Origin: Paenibacillaceae bacterium | Lineage (GTDB): Bacteria; Bacillota; Bacilli; Paenibacillales; NBRC-103111 | NCBI GenBank assembly: GCA_029256185.1 | Contig: JAQSYI010000008.1 | Span: 1-64,000 of the forward strand | DNA length: 64,000 bases | Direction: 5' to 3' | Part shown: one piece after another, positions 9,309-19,300 of the stretch | Numbering within the stretch: the first letter of the stretch is position 1 | Layout: every line of letters starts with the position of its first letter | Notes under the pieces: generated by a model | What the model was told of the DNA's origin: nothing | Seen by the model: only the letters and a program-made list of their open reading frames with translations | The model's database searches: none | Translations under genes and position numbers: made by a program

Positions 9309-10827
9309 GCTCGGCGCGGAATTCACTTGGCGTAAGTCCCGTCCAGCGCTTGAATACCTTGAAGAAATAGCTGGGATTGGCAAAGCCTGCCCGTTCTCCG
9401 ATCAAGGCCACGGGCAATTCCGTCTGCTCCAGATAAAATTTGGCCTCGCTCACCCGGATTTGCTGCAGATAGTTAATGAAGGTGTCCCCTGTCTTCTTCT
9501 TGAACAGAACGCTTAAGTAATTCTCCGCCATATTGACATAAGCAGCCATGGCTTGCAGGGAGATATCCTGATCATAATTGCCGCGCACATAGCGGATGAT
9601 CTTGTTGATCTCCGGATGATCCGTCTCGGGATAGGCGCTTCTGCCCCGCCCCCTGGCATATTGCTCCATATTGGCCAGGAGCGCCGTCTGCACAGCTTGA
9701 TGGGAAACGGCGTGGCGGATATCCTCCGTCCGCAGAGCCGCCTTCTGGCTGATGCGCGAAAAAATTTTATCGAACCGCTCCGCCGTCTCCTTGACCAGCA
9801 CCATATGCATGCGCATATCCCTCATGTACCCCCAGATATCCGCGAGCTTCTGCCGGCACTCCGCAAGCGAGCCGTCCTCGAAGGCGCGGATGATCTCCCG
9901 CTCCAGCTCCCACGGTACAGCGGCAAATCCTGCTTTTTCCCGTTGAATCGTTAACATGTCCCTTGGACCGTTGGGAATTCCGCCGTCCTCACCGCCATAG
10001 TATGCGCTGTCCAGCATCTCCAGATTGTGCAGCCATTCTTCCTCTACAGTCCTCTCTCTGGATACCGTGCGGCAGACCACAGGCCCATCATTTCGCCTCG
10101 TCTCCGGCGAGCCGTGGATCGGAAAGCCTTCATGCAGACCAAACCGCGCAGGCAGCGGCAAGCCTCCCCAGACGAAGAAAGTCGTCTGCCCCATGTCCGA
10201 ATAGCTGCAGACCACCTCCTGCCCTCCCGTAACCGGGACCCGCTCCCGAAGCCATGCGGCATCCAGGCTCCGCCAGCCGGAGAGCGCCGACAGGAGGACA
10301 AGCTGTCCATATTGCTGCTCCGCCGTTCGGAAGTCCGACAGCCGCCGCTCCTCGTCGCCGGACAGCTCCTTGCCCAGCATGGATTTCCAGAGCAGCGGCA
10401 AGTCGGCCTGCAGGCTGTCCTGCCGGGACTGTCTCTGCCGCTTGGTCTGCTGCATTAACTGAAGCTTCGCCTTGTTCAAGGCCTGAATCAGCTGGTCATC
10501 GTTCATGGACAGCTTCAGAATGTAGCTGCTGGCCCCGTATTCCAGCGCCATACGCGCATATTCGAACTCATTGGCGCAGGTCAGCATAATGAAGATGGCT
10601 TCGCTGCCGTTTTTGCGTACTTCCTTCAGAAGCTCGATCCCGTCCATATAGGGCATGATGATATCGGACAGGATAATATCCGGCATCAGCTCCTCTATAA
10701 GGGCCAGCGCTTCTTTGCCGTGGGAAGCTTCACCGGCGATCATAAAGCCGTGCTCCTCCCAAGGAATCGAGCTCCGGATGGATCGGCGGACGAACGGCTC
10801 ATCCTCAACCAGAAGAATTTTCCACAT
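9286..10827 (-). CDS. YesN-type response regulator, locus 1
   Basis: A 513-residue cytoplasmic transcription activator. The start is the ATG at 10827, with AAAGGAG 8 nt upstream; the open frame extends further upstream but inside the kinase gene. The REC domain (1-120) has the acidic pair in VEDE, phospho-acceptor D55 in LSDIIMP, T83 and K105. A long middle region precedes the C-terminal AraC double helix-turn-helix (about 410-510), which contains the SYFFKVFKRWTG pattern. It should be phosphorylated by the overlapping YesM-type kinase and activate the adjacent permease/binding-protein operon. Start and kinase stop overlap by 23 bp. Confidence 0.9.
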   Translation of the reverse strand: MWKILLVEDEPFVRRSIRSSIPWEEHGFMIAGEASHGKEALALIEELMPDIILSDIIMPYMDGIELLKEVRKNGSEAIFIMLTCANEFEYARMALEYGASSYILKLSMNDDQLIQALNKAKLQLMQQTKRQRQSRQDSLQADLPLLWKSMLGKELSGDEERRLSDFRTAEQQYGQLVLLSALSGWRSLDAAWLRERVPVTGGQEVVCSYSDMGQTTFFVWGGLPLPARFGLHEGFPIHGSPETRRNDGPVVCRTVSRERTVEEEWLHNLEMLDSAYYGGEDGGIPNGPRDMLTIQREKAGFAAVPWELEREIIRAFEDGSLAECRQKLADIWGYMRDMRMHMVLVKETAERFDKIFSRISQKAALRTEDIRHAVSHQAVQTALLANMEQYARGRGRSAYPETDHPEINKIIRYVRGNYDQDISLQAMAAYVNMAENYLSVLFKKKTGDTFINYLQQIRVSEAKFYLEQTELPVALIGERAGFANPSYFFKVFKRWTGLTPSEFRAEHKNQERP

Positions 10828-12607
10828 GCTGATGCTCCTTTCCGTAGGGCGAAGAAACCAATAGCGGGATATCCAGCTGAACCAGCATCCCCTGCTCAAG
10901 AGGCTGCAGACGGAGTCGGGCATCGCCCTTGTAGAGAAGCTGCAAGCGCTCCCGGAGATTGCCAAGCCCGATTCCCTTCCGCTTGCGCGCCAGACCGGAT
11001 CCGGACGCTCCGCTGTCCGTCCCTTGGCCGTTATCCTCAATCTCCAGGCGGAGCATGCCCTCCAGGCGGAAGGCTCTGATGCTGATGGTGCCGCCGCGGT
11101 TCATGTGCACCAGCCCGTGATAGATGGAGTTCTCCACCAGGGGCTGCAGACTGAGCTTGGGAACAAGGGCATAATGGACATCCTCCCCCACCTCATACCG
11201 CACCTCAAAGGTATGATCATACCGGAAGGACTGAATGTGCACGTAAGCCTCCACCAGCTCAATCTCCTCGCGCAGATGAACCAAATCCACATCGGTGTTG
11301 AGGCTGCACTCCAATAGCCTGCCCAGGCTCTGGCAGATCTCCGAGGTGCCGGCATCCCCGTGGTTGCGGGCATTCCACTTGATCGTATTCAAGGTATTCA
11401 GCAAGAAATGAGGATTCATCTGCGACATGAGCATCTGGAAGCGGATTGCCTCCTTCTGCCGTTCCTCCGCCTTCAGGCGGGTAATGAGCCCACGGATGTC
11501 ATCGGTCATCCGGTTAAAGGCGCGGGCCAGCATGCGGCTCTCGCCCTTATAACGCTCTTCGGGAAGATGCACGTTCAGATTGCGTTCCACCAGCTCCCTC
11601 ATTCTCAGCTCCAGACTGCGCAGAGGCCGGCTGATGGCGGAAGCGATGGCGAACGTAATTCCGGCAAACAGGCATACCGTTACGCTGAAGGAAGCCGCAA
11701 GCTGCCTCTTCATGTCGCGGATGCTGCCGGACAATGCCTCCAGCGGGAACCGGTTGATCAGGTACCAGCCGGAATGGGGCAGATAAACACTGTTGTACAA
11801 GGAATGATTGCGGGAATCGGTAAAAAAAGCCTCCGGATTCTCCCGGAAGCGGGGGAGGATGCTGTCCATCCCCGCTTCCCCCCAGCTCTCGTCGGTTTGC
11901 AGCACCGGGTTGCCGTCCCCGTCCATAATATAATAGGACTGCTTGACCTGGAAGCCGTTGGTGATGGAGGAAAGCCACGCACTGATATCCAGGCTAAAGC
12001 GGAGATAGCCGAATGCGGTTTTATCGATATTTTCCAATTTGGCATAGAACGAATACAGCCTGGCGTGGGGAAACTCCTTGACCAGCAGATCCTTCGGGTC
12101 ATGAATGCTCCAAAAATAAGGCTCATCCGATTGGTTAAAGCGCAGAAATTCCGGCTCCCCCAATATATCGTCGGCTGCAATGGTTTGCTGCTCCAGATTC
12201 TCCGTCATTGTGGTGTAAATATGGCCGTGCATGTCCATCATGGTAATGTGAAGGGGGACCGTGCCATTCATCAGAGCATGCTTGGTTGTCAGCAGCTTGT
12301 TGCGCAGAAACAGCTCCCGCTCCTCCACGGGAAAATGTTCGGGAGCCATAAGCCTGGACCGCAATTCCGGCTGCCGCTCCAGCTGCAGCATCGCAGCGAA
12401 AACCTCCAGCTTCAGGCTTTCAAAGCTGTCCTTCAAAAATTCCAGCTGGGCGGCATTCTGCTCGGCGATACCGGATTGCATCTTGAACTCCAGCTTGTCA
12501 ATATTGCGGATCTGAAACAGAGAGAAGGGCACCAGCACAAACAGCAGGACGGATACAAACAACCGGTTCTTCAGGCTGCCGGGCCACAAATGCTGCATCC
12601 AAGCCAT
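10805..12607 (-). CDS. YesM-type sensor histidine kinase, locus 1
   Basis: A 600-residue membrane sensor. The ATG at 12607 has GGGAGG 8 nt upstream; an earlier in-frame ATG has no usable spacing. Two membrane helices flank a roughly 260-residue extracellular cache-like domain. A HAMP segment follows, then the His_kinase domain with the phospho-accepting histidine in QMNPHFLLNT, then HATPase_c with the N box near LQPLVENSIYHG and the G box DNGQGTD. It probably senses the sugar or the ligand-loaded binding protein and signals to the regulator encoded just downstream. Here the gene order is kinase then regulator, the reverse of the other loci. Confidence 0.9.
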   Translation of the reverse strand: MAWMQHLWPGSLKNRLFVSVLLFVLVPFSLFQIRNIDKLEFKMQSGIAEQNAAQLEFLKDSFESLKLEVFAAMLQLERQPELRSRLMAPEHFPVEERELFLRNKLLTTKHALMNGTVPLHITMMDMHGHIYTTMTENLEQQTIAADDILGEPEFLRFNQSDEPYFWSIHDPKDLLVKEFPHARLYSFYAKLENIDKTAFGYLRFSLDISAWLSSITNGFQVKQSYYIMDGDGNPVLQTDESWGEAGMDSILPRFRENPEAFFTDSRNHSLYNSVYLPHSGWYLINRFPLEALSGSIRDMKRQLAASFSVTVCLFAGITFAIASAISRPLRSLELRMRELVERNLNVHLPEERYKGESRMLARAFNRMTDDIRGLITRLKAEERQKEAIRFQMLMSQMNPHFLLNTLNTIKWNARNHGDAGTSEICQSLGRLLECSLNTDVDLVHLREEIELVEAYVHIQSFRYDHTFEVRYEVGEDVHYALVPKLSLQPLVENSIYHGLVHMNRGGTISIRAFRLEGMLRLEIEDNGQGTDSGASGSGLARKRKGIGLGNLRERLQLLYKGDARLRLQPLEQGMLVQLDIPLLVSSPYGKEHQHVENSSG

Positions 12608-12732
12608 AAGAAACGCCTCCCTGTCCATTTCCTCTTATTATACCCCTTCAGGACCGCCGATAACATCAACAAATCTTGCAGGTTAAGTATGCAAATCTCA
12701 CAAGCTTCCCTGGCCCTCTACCCATACAATTC

Positions 12733-12748
12733 TATAAACGTTAGCACA
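12733..12748 (-). promoter_or_regulatory. Copy of the TGTGCTA..TTATA motif between two divergent sensor systems
   Basis: Minus-strand TGTGCTAACGTTTATA, the third copy of a 16-bp motif that also lies upstream of the genes starting at 23488 and 24869. It sits in the 219-bp region between the leftward locus 1 kinase and the rightward locus 2 regulator. The nearest -10-like hexamer on the minus strand (12686-12691) is 41 nt away rather than 34, so which gene it controls is unclear. Confidence 0.5.
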
Positions 12749-12826
12749 GAATATTGTTTTTCGGGCATCCGATTTACTTAGACGGGCTAAACTATGTATC
12801 ATGGGATATAAGGGGGGGATTGCGAG

Positions 12827-14416
12827 TTGTGGAAGCTGATTATTGTAGACGACGAGAAAAAAACGCGTGAGGTGCTGCACTCTATTATCCCTTGGGAGTC
12901 GCTTGGGGTGGTAGTAGCGGGGATCGCCTCTGACGGTGAGGAAGGCCTTGCTTTGGTGCGGGCTACGGCGCCTGACATCATCATCACCGATGTACGGATG
13001 CCCCGCATGGACGGTATCACGTTTGCAACAGAAGTCCGCAAGCTCCTGCCGCTGTGCCAGATCATCTTCATAAGCGGTTATTCCGATAAGGAATATCTGA
13101 AATCGGCCATTACCTTAAAAGCGATCAGCTATGTGGAGAAGCCGATCAGCATCGGAGAGATTGAGGAAGCGGTGCGCAAAGCATTGACAGCCGTAGAGAA
13201 CGAAAGAGAGAGCCAGAAGCTTACGGACGGGAAGACGGCTCTGGAGCTGATTGCTCCTGCATGGATACCGGGCTTCGCGGACAAGCTGGCGCTGTTCCAT
13301 CCGGGCTTCGCCAACGCGTCTTGCTACCGGACCCTGATCTGCCAATTCCAATATTCAGCGGATGCCGGGGGCACCGACAGCGAACGGGCGGACCGACCCG
13401 CGGATAACGAGGCGCTGGATAAACGGGCATACTGTGAAATCAAAAACGCGCTGACCGCTCAAACAACACCGTATTTACTGGCGCAAAAACAGCCCTGCAT
13501 CTTCATCATCCACTTGTGCAGCCACCAGCTGCAAGACAGCGTCCCGGAGCATGCGGTCAACTCCGTTTATACCCGGATCAAGCAGACCGTGGCCCCGTTT
13601 GCAACAGTATTCATCGCGGCGGGCAGTTCTGTCACCCGACTGGAGGACATCCGCAAATCCTATATCGATTCGGTCCTCGTACTCCAGGAATTGTTCTATA
13701 CCGGTTACAGCCATCTTTATTTCTTCCGTCCCGCCGATCCCAACGCGAAGGCGCCGTTCGCCTATGACTCTTCCATCGTCTCCAAGTTCTCACTGGCCTT
13801 GAAGCATGATACCCGGGAGGCGGCTGCCGGACTTGTAGCCAAACTCTCCCACAGCATCCGCAACGCCATACCCCGGTTTGAAACGAACAACAGCATTAAG
13901 AATATCTATTACCAGCTGTTAATGGAGCTTTCCCGGCTCTGTGATGAGCGCGGTCTTGCCAAGGTGTTCTCCAACGATTCGGACTTTATCTGGGATTCGG
14001 TGGCGAATAAGGAGACTCTGCTTGCCTTGACCGATTATTTGCTGGAGAAGGTGGAGGTTTACTATGACGAGGTTGCCGGTATTGACAGGAGTCATTCTCT
14101 GGTTCACGCCATCAGGCAATATATTGACGCCCACTATGCCGAACCTGATTTATCCATCAACCGGATTGCCCAGGAGCTTCACTTCACACCCGCATACTTG
14201 AGCCAAGTCTTCAAGCGGGAGACCGGCGCAACCATCAACGGCTATTTGACTGGCTACAGACTGGAAAAGGCCAAGCTGCTCCTGAAGCAAAAAAATAAAA
14301 AACTAATCGAAATCTCGATGCAGGTCGGCTATCCCGACGCCAATTATTTTACCAGGCAATTCCGCAAGTATGTTGGCACAACCCCATCTGAATTCAGAGA
14401 GAAGTATCTGCTATGA
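12827..14416 (+). CDS. YesN-type response regulator, locus 2
   Basis: A 529-residue activator beginning at TTG, with a seven-G Shine-Dalgarno tract 8 nt upstream. REC domain with VDDE, D55 in ITDVRMP, S83 and K105. A poorly conserved middle part follows, then a C-terminal AraC domain (about 425-525) ending in NYFTRQFRKYVG. The gene overlaps the kinase gene by four bases (ATGA), so the pair is translated together. It reads away from locus 1 and towards the convergent locus 2 exoprotein, and is the best candidate to bind the shared motif upstream of the 23488 and 24869 genes. Confidence 0.9.
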   Translation: MWKLIIVDDEKKTREVLHSIIPWESLGVVVAGIASDGEEGLALVRATAPDIIITDVRMPRMDGITFATEVRKLLPLCQIIFISGYSDKEYLKSAITLKAISYVEKPISIGEIEEAVRKALTAVENERESQKLTDGKTALELIAPAWIPGFADKLALFHPGFANASCYRTLICQFQYSADAGGTDSERADRPADNEALDKRAYCEIKNALTAQTTPYLLAQKQPCIFIIHLCSHQLQDSVPEHAVNSVYTRIKQTVAPFATVFIAAGSSVTRLEDIRKSYIDSVLVLQELFYTGYSHLYFFRPADPNAKAPFAYDSSIVSKFSLALKHDTREAAAGLVAKLSHSIRNAIPRFETNNSIKNIYYQLLMELSRLCDERGLAKVFSNDSDFIWDSVANKETLLALTDYLLEKVEVYYDEVAGIDRSHSLVHAIRQYIDAHYAEPDLSINRIAQELHFTPAYLSQVFKRETGATINGYLTGYRLEKAKLLLKQKNKKLIEISMQVGYPDANYFTRQFRKYVGTTPSEFREKYLL

Positions 14417-16227
14417 GACTGCTCCTCTACAAGCTGTATTCGGCATACGCCTATCGCCTTAAGCTTCGGCCCAGGCTTCTGCTGTCCTATTTCGTACTGA
14501 TCCTGCTGCCGCTTGTCTTGTTCATCATCCTGTCCTCCAACCATGTGTCCAAGTCATTGATCAAGCAATCCCAATATTCAGCGAATATTTCGCTTAGGCA
14601 AACCAGCCTGTATATAGACCGCATCTTGAGCGATATCTCCGATTTGACCGAAGCGCTCGCCTTCAACAGCTCTCTCGGCAATATATTGACCAACCCGCTC
14701 AATGCCGCCTTGACCCCCGATTCGTATGCCGATTATTTGGCTGCCAACCAAATTGTCGAGAGTATGTTCAAATCGCGGGATTTATATTCGATGGAGATTT
14801 TTATTGAACCGGATGTTTTCTATGCTGCTCCTGAAAGTCAGGGCATTCGCGGCGTCCTGTTCTCCAGCCGGACCATCCCATTCGCCCAGGAAGTGCAGAA
14901 CAAGCTGGACCTCTTCCATGGCACCATCATGTGGATGCCGGCTAGGCCGTTGACCAACACGCTGACCAAAAAAACCAACACGGTCATCACCGGCGCCCGG
15001 TACATGAAGGAGAACGATAACTTCTCCAATATCGGCATCATTACCGTCAACATGCTCCAATCCGATCTGAATAATATTGTGGGAAGAGCCAACTCGTTCA
15101 AGAACAGTCTCTCGTTTCTGATGGACAGCAGCGGCAATGTGATATCCGCTTCAGATGAACAGCTGCTGGAGAAATATCCTGTGGAGTCCCAGGCAATAGC
15201 AGACGAGCACAACGGAAGCTGGAGCAAGATGACGGTGAACGGGGAAAATATTCTGCTCGGCTCTTATGCACTCGCCAACGCTGACTGGCGTCTGGTTTCC
15301 GTGCTGCCCTACAGCGAAGTGCTGGAAACCAGTACAGACGCCCGCAACAGGATGCTGCTCATCATGCTGCTGATCGCTACCCTCGCCTACTTTGCCGCCT
15401 ATTTCGTTGCCAGAACGATGACAGGCAAAATAAGCGCGCTGATCTCCCGCATGAAGGAGGTGCAATCCGGTAACTTCTCCACCATCACCTCGGTTAAAGG
15501 CAACGACGAGATGAGCGAGCTGGCGAAAAACTACAACTATATGCTGGAGAAAATCAATGAATATGCCAAAAAGCAATACGAGCTGGGATTGGAGGTAAAG
15601 AATGCGGATCTGAAGGCCTTGCAGGCCCAGATCAACCCCCATTTTCTGTACAATACGCTGGACCTGGTCAATCTGATCGCCCTGGAGAACGGAGTCGCGG
15701 AAATTCCGGATATCGTCAAGCTGCTGTCCACCTTTTACAAGCTCAGTCTGAACAAAGGACTGGACATCGTAAGCGTCAGACATGAGATCGCCCATATTGA
15801 AACGTATGTGAAGCTGCAAAATTACCGTTTCTCCAATACGATCCGGCTTCATCTTGATATCGAGCCGGCCATACTGGACTGCGGGATGCTCAAGCTGCTG
15901 CTGCAGCCCATCGTCGAGAACAGCATTCTGCACGGCATATTCGAGAAGCCCTCCAAATCGGGCATGATCACCATAACAGGGAGGCTGCAGCAAGGCGTTC
16001 TGTTGCTCACGATCGCCGATGACGGCGTCGGCATGACGAAGGAGCAGCTCACGCAGCTCACCGATACGGAAGCCGTTGCTCCAGGCGAAGGAGGGTATGG
16101 CATCCGTAATGTCATCAACCGGATCAAGCTCTGTTACGGCAACGAGTTCGGTCTGCACTATGAAAGCGAAGCAGGCGAGGGGACGGTCGCCATTCTGCAG
16201 ATTCCCCCCATCGACATCCAGCCGTAG
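14413..16227 (+). CDS. YesM-type sensor histidine kinase, locus 2
   Basis: A 604-residue membrane kinase. The N-terminal helix (about 20-42) and a second one near 310-335 bracket an extracellular cache-type sensor. HAMP, His_kinase (histidine in QINPHFLYNT) and HATPase_c (DDGVGMT; GEGGYGIRNV) follow. The ATG lies within the ATGA overlap with the regulator stop, so no independent ribosome site is needed. It is the cognate partner of the upstream regulator. The two genes face the DUF4832 exoprotein gene, separated by a bidirectional terminator. Confidence 0.9.
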   Translation: MRLLLYKLYSAYAYRLKLRPRLLLSYFVLILLPLVLFIILSSNHVSKSLIKQSQYSANISLRQTSLYIDRILSDISDLTEALAFNSSLGNILTNPLNAALTPDSYADYLAANQIVESMFKSRDLYSMEIFIEPDVFYAAPESQGIRGVLFSSRTIPFAQEVQNKLDLFHGTIMWMPARPLTNTLTKKTNTVITGARYMKENDNFSNIGIITVNMLQSDLNNIVGRANSFKNSLSFLMDSSGNVISASDEQLLEKYPVESQAIADEHNGSWSKMTVNGENILLGSYALANADWRLVSVLPYSEVLETSTDARNRMLLIMLLIATLAYFAAYFVARTMTGKISALISRMKEVQSGNFSTITSVKGNDEMSELAKNYNYMLEKINEYAKKQYELGLEVKNADLKALQAQINPHFLYNTLDLVNLIALENGVAEIPDIVKLLSTFYKLSLNKGLDIVSVRHEIAHIETYVKLQNYRFSNTIRLHLDIEPAILDCGMLKLLLQPIVENSILHGIFEKPSKSGMITITGRLQQGVLLLTIADDGVGMTKEQLTQLTDTEAVAPGEGGYGIRNVINRIKLCYGNEFGLHYESEAGEGTVAILQIPPIDIQP

Positions 16228-16258
16228 CCGCGTCAATGGGCTGCCCTGGGCACAAGCA

Positions 16259-16312
16259 AAGAGGCTGTTCCGCGCTGCCATCCCTGTTCGGGTGGCTTGG
16301 GAACAGCCTCTT
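16259..16312. terminator. Bidirectional terminator between convergent genes
   Basis: Perfect 13-bp arms at 16259-16271 and 16300-16312, with an inner GC-rich stem in the loop. It lies between two convergent stop codons (16227 and 16340). The U-tract is weak on both sides, but the long stem and position support termination in both directions. Confidence 0.75.
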
Positions 16313-16339
16313 GAAGCTTCTCGCCTGAGGGACGATGCC

Positions 16340-19300
16340 CTACTCCATAAGCTCAATACTTCTCACATTGACATAACCTACCGTGGCCGAGGTGACCAGC
16401 AGCCGGAACTTCGTTGTAGTCACCGGTGCGAATTGGAAGGTATAGGTATCTCCCTTGCTCCCCGTACTCACCTTCGCGCCTGTATAAGCATCCTGCCATA
16501 CTCCATCGTTCCAGTATTGCAGCTTGAAATTCCCGATCTCTCCCGCTGTCGCCCCCGCATGCTCCGTAATGGATACGGAGCTGAACGTTACCGGCTCCGC
16601 GTAGTTGCGCTGCACCCAGACCGGCGCCGCCTCGCTGACCGCAGAAGCTGTCTTATCCGCCACCCAGGAGGTGCTGAGGTTGCCGTCGAAGGCTAGCCTG
16701 GCCTCGCGCAGCACCCCTACGCTGTCCCGCCATTCATGGGATGCCATATATTCCGGTTCCGGCTGGGATAAGGAAAGCGCAATCTCCCTCACATTGACAA
16801 AGCCTACCGTGGCCGAGGTGACCAGCAGCCGGAACTTCGTTGTGATCACCGGCGCGAATTGGAAGGTGTAGGTATCTCCCTTGCTCCCCGTACTCACCTT
16901 TGTGCCTGTATAAGCATCCTGCCATACTCCATCGTCCCAGTATTGCAGCTTGAAATTCCCGATCTCTCCTGCTGTCGCCCCTGCATGCTCCGTAATGGAT
17001 ACGGAGTTGAACGTTACCGGCTGGGCATAATTGCGCTGCACCCAGACCGGGGCCGCCTCGCTGATTGTAGAGGCTTGCGCATTGGCTACCCAGGAGGTGT
17101 TCAGATTGCCGTCGAAGGCCAGTCTCGCCTCGCGCAGCACACCGGCGCTGTCCCGCCATTCCTGGGAAGCCATGTACTCCGGCTCCACCTGTCTATCCAC
17201 AATCGTCAGCGTCCTTGATTCACTATCCCAATCCGCATTAACGGGAAGATACCCGGGAATCGCATCACCTTCGATTACCAGCACTCCGCCCGTGATGGAC
17301 ACGCCCCCCGCTCCAACAGCAAGTTCAAATGCCGCTCCGCCGTCCGGCGTTACAGTAACCGTTGACCCGTAGACGGCTACAGCAACTCCAAGAGCTTCAA
17401 AGGTAGGCTTCAGAGGCACCAGCACCTTCCCGCCGCTCACAACCGGCTCTTCATCATAAGCCTGCATCGCATTACGGATCACTACACTGACCGGCTGCTC
17501 CTCTATGCCGTCGAACGTATAGGTATTCCCCGATACGAGCACCTGGTCAGATACGACATACCAACCGCTCGTTACCCTGCTCCGGTTTCCCAGCTTGTAG
17601 AGGGGGGTAGCATCATTCTTATCGGCAAACAGACCTACTGCAAGCTTATAGTTCCCGGCCGGCGCGGATGCCAGCGTAATCTCCGCCTGCTCCTCGCTGA
17701 CGATCCTGGGCAGCCATTGCTTTGCATCAAGCTCATCCAGCCAATAGGGCTGCCCGACGATCTGGTTGGCTGTGTTCAGGAGGGCAAGGGCCACATGAGT
17801 ATCCCGGTAGATGGGTGCAAAGCCCTTGTTCGCCCAGTTCAGGATGACGGAAATTTCACTGCCGGCAGCGGCACTCTGCGGAACGACGATATCATTGAGC
17901 ACAAAATGATACCCCATCAGATTGGCTGCTTCGGCTATCAACGCCTCCTTCTCCTTCAGGAACAGCGCTGCGTCTCCTGCATATTGGCCCATGCCGATAA
18001 AGGAGGGATTTCCTTGCGGTATGTTCTTGTAAAAGGCGTAGTCCGACCAACTGCCTGCTCCCTTCAGATAGGCATACGAACCGACAAATTCATAGACAGT
18101 GGGTGTCTTCACCGATGCCTGGGCCAAGTGGTAAGGGTAGCCGGTAACGGCAGCATCGAAGCGCAGGCCAATCCCTTGATCAGGGACAGCGGCTAATACG
18201 GCTTCATGCGTAAGCGAGCCCTTCGGCAGGATCAGCTGCTTGTCTGGGAAGTGCCTCCTGTACGTATCAATATGATAGGTCTGAAGCTCTTCATCGCTAA
18301 TCAGCTGCGAGCGTCTGGCTGGATCAGGAGATTCCGACAGCCCCCACACATGGCCCTCTCCGTAGTTCCCATACGAGCGGATATCGATAAATTCCACCCG
18401 GGGATCATGGTTATACCTGTTGCCCAATGCCTCAATGAACTGGTCCAGCTTCTCGACATATATGGGATCGTTCCACACCGGAATCATCTGGCTGCCATGC
18501 ACCGAAGCATCCAGATTAAATTCAATGTCGGCTTCGATGAATTGGGCTCCCGCATCCTCCACCCATTTGGGCGTCACGTACCTGATACTCGGCCTGGCTG
18601 TATTCGCATTAATGACGCCAAACGCGAACTTCTTGCCCAGTGCGTCCCAGGCTGCAATCGTACCATCGATAATCGCCCAGTTATACTGGCCTTCCTGCGG
18701 CTCGATCTCATACCAATTGTACCGGTAGTATCCAATCGTCCCCAGAGCCAGTGTTTCCGCGGTTTGCAGGTTGGGGCGTCCCCAATTGGCCGTATCCCCG
18801 TATAACACCCAGCCCTTATTGGGGTTCAGCAGCGGCGCCGTGCTCTCATAGGCCTGCAGCTGCACCTGGCCCTCCTGCACCACGGTGCGAGACGAGAAAT
18901 CCACGGGGGGAATAGCCGGTCCCAGAGGAGGATAATCAATGAGCACCGTATCGCTATTAGCAGTGGGGCCTGTTACCAATTGCAATTGCCCCATATTTTT
19001 GGGATACAGGGAGGCGTAATCCTGGAAGTCATTCCAACCGATGAGACCGCTGCGGTTGGCCCCCTCATCTGCATCGTTGATCTGCAGATCGAAGCCGATC
19101 TTTTTTCCATTAACGGGAGCGGTTATCTTCAGCGGAATTTTGGCCTCGATGATATAGCCCGTGCCCGTAAGCTGATGGGCTACCGTCACGTCGCCCGGGG
19201 CCAAGAGATTCGAAGCGGACTTAATGGCTAACGCCCCGTCCGCCATAATCCGGATCTGATGGTCGCCAGGGCCATACACATCCTTGCGGCCGTTGTCCTC

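Noticed and set aside
11360..12781. Plus-strand open frame of 473 codons
   Set aside because: Antisense to the locus 1 kinase, which has all kinase motifs.
15151..16356. Minus-strand open frame of 401 codons
   Set aside because: Antisense to the locus 2 kinase and crossing the terminator.
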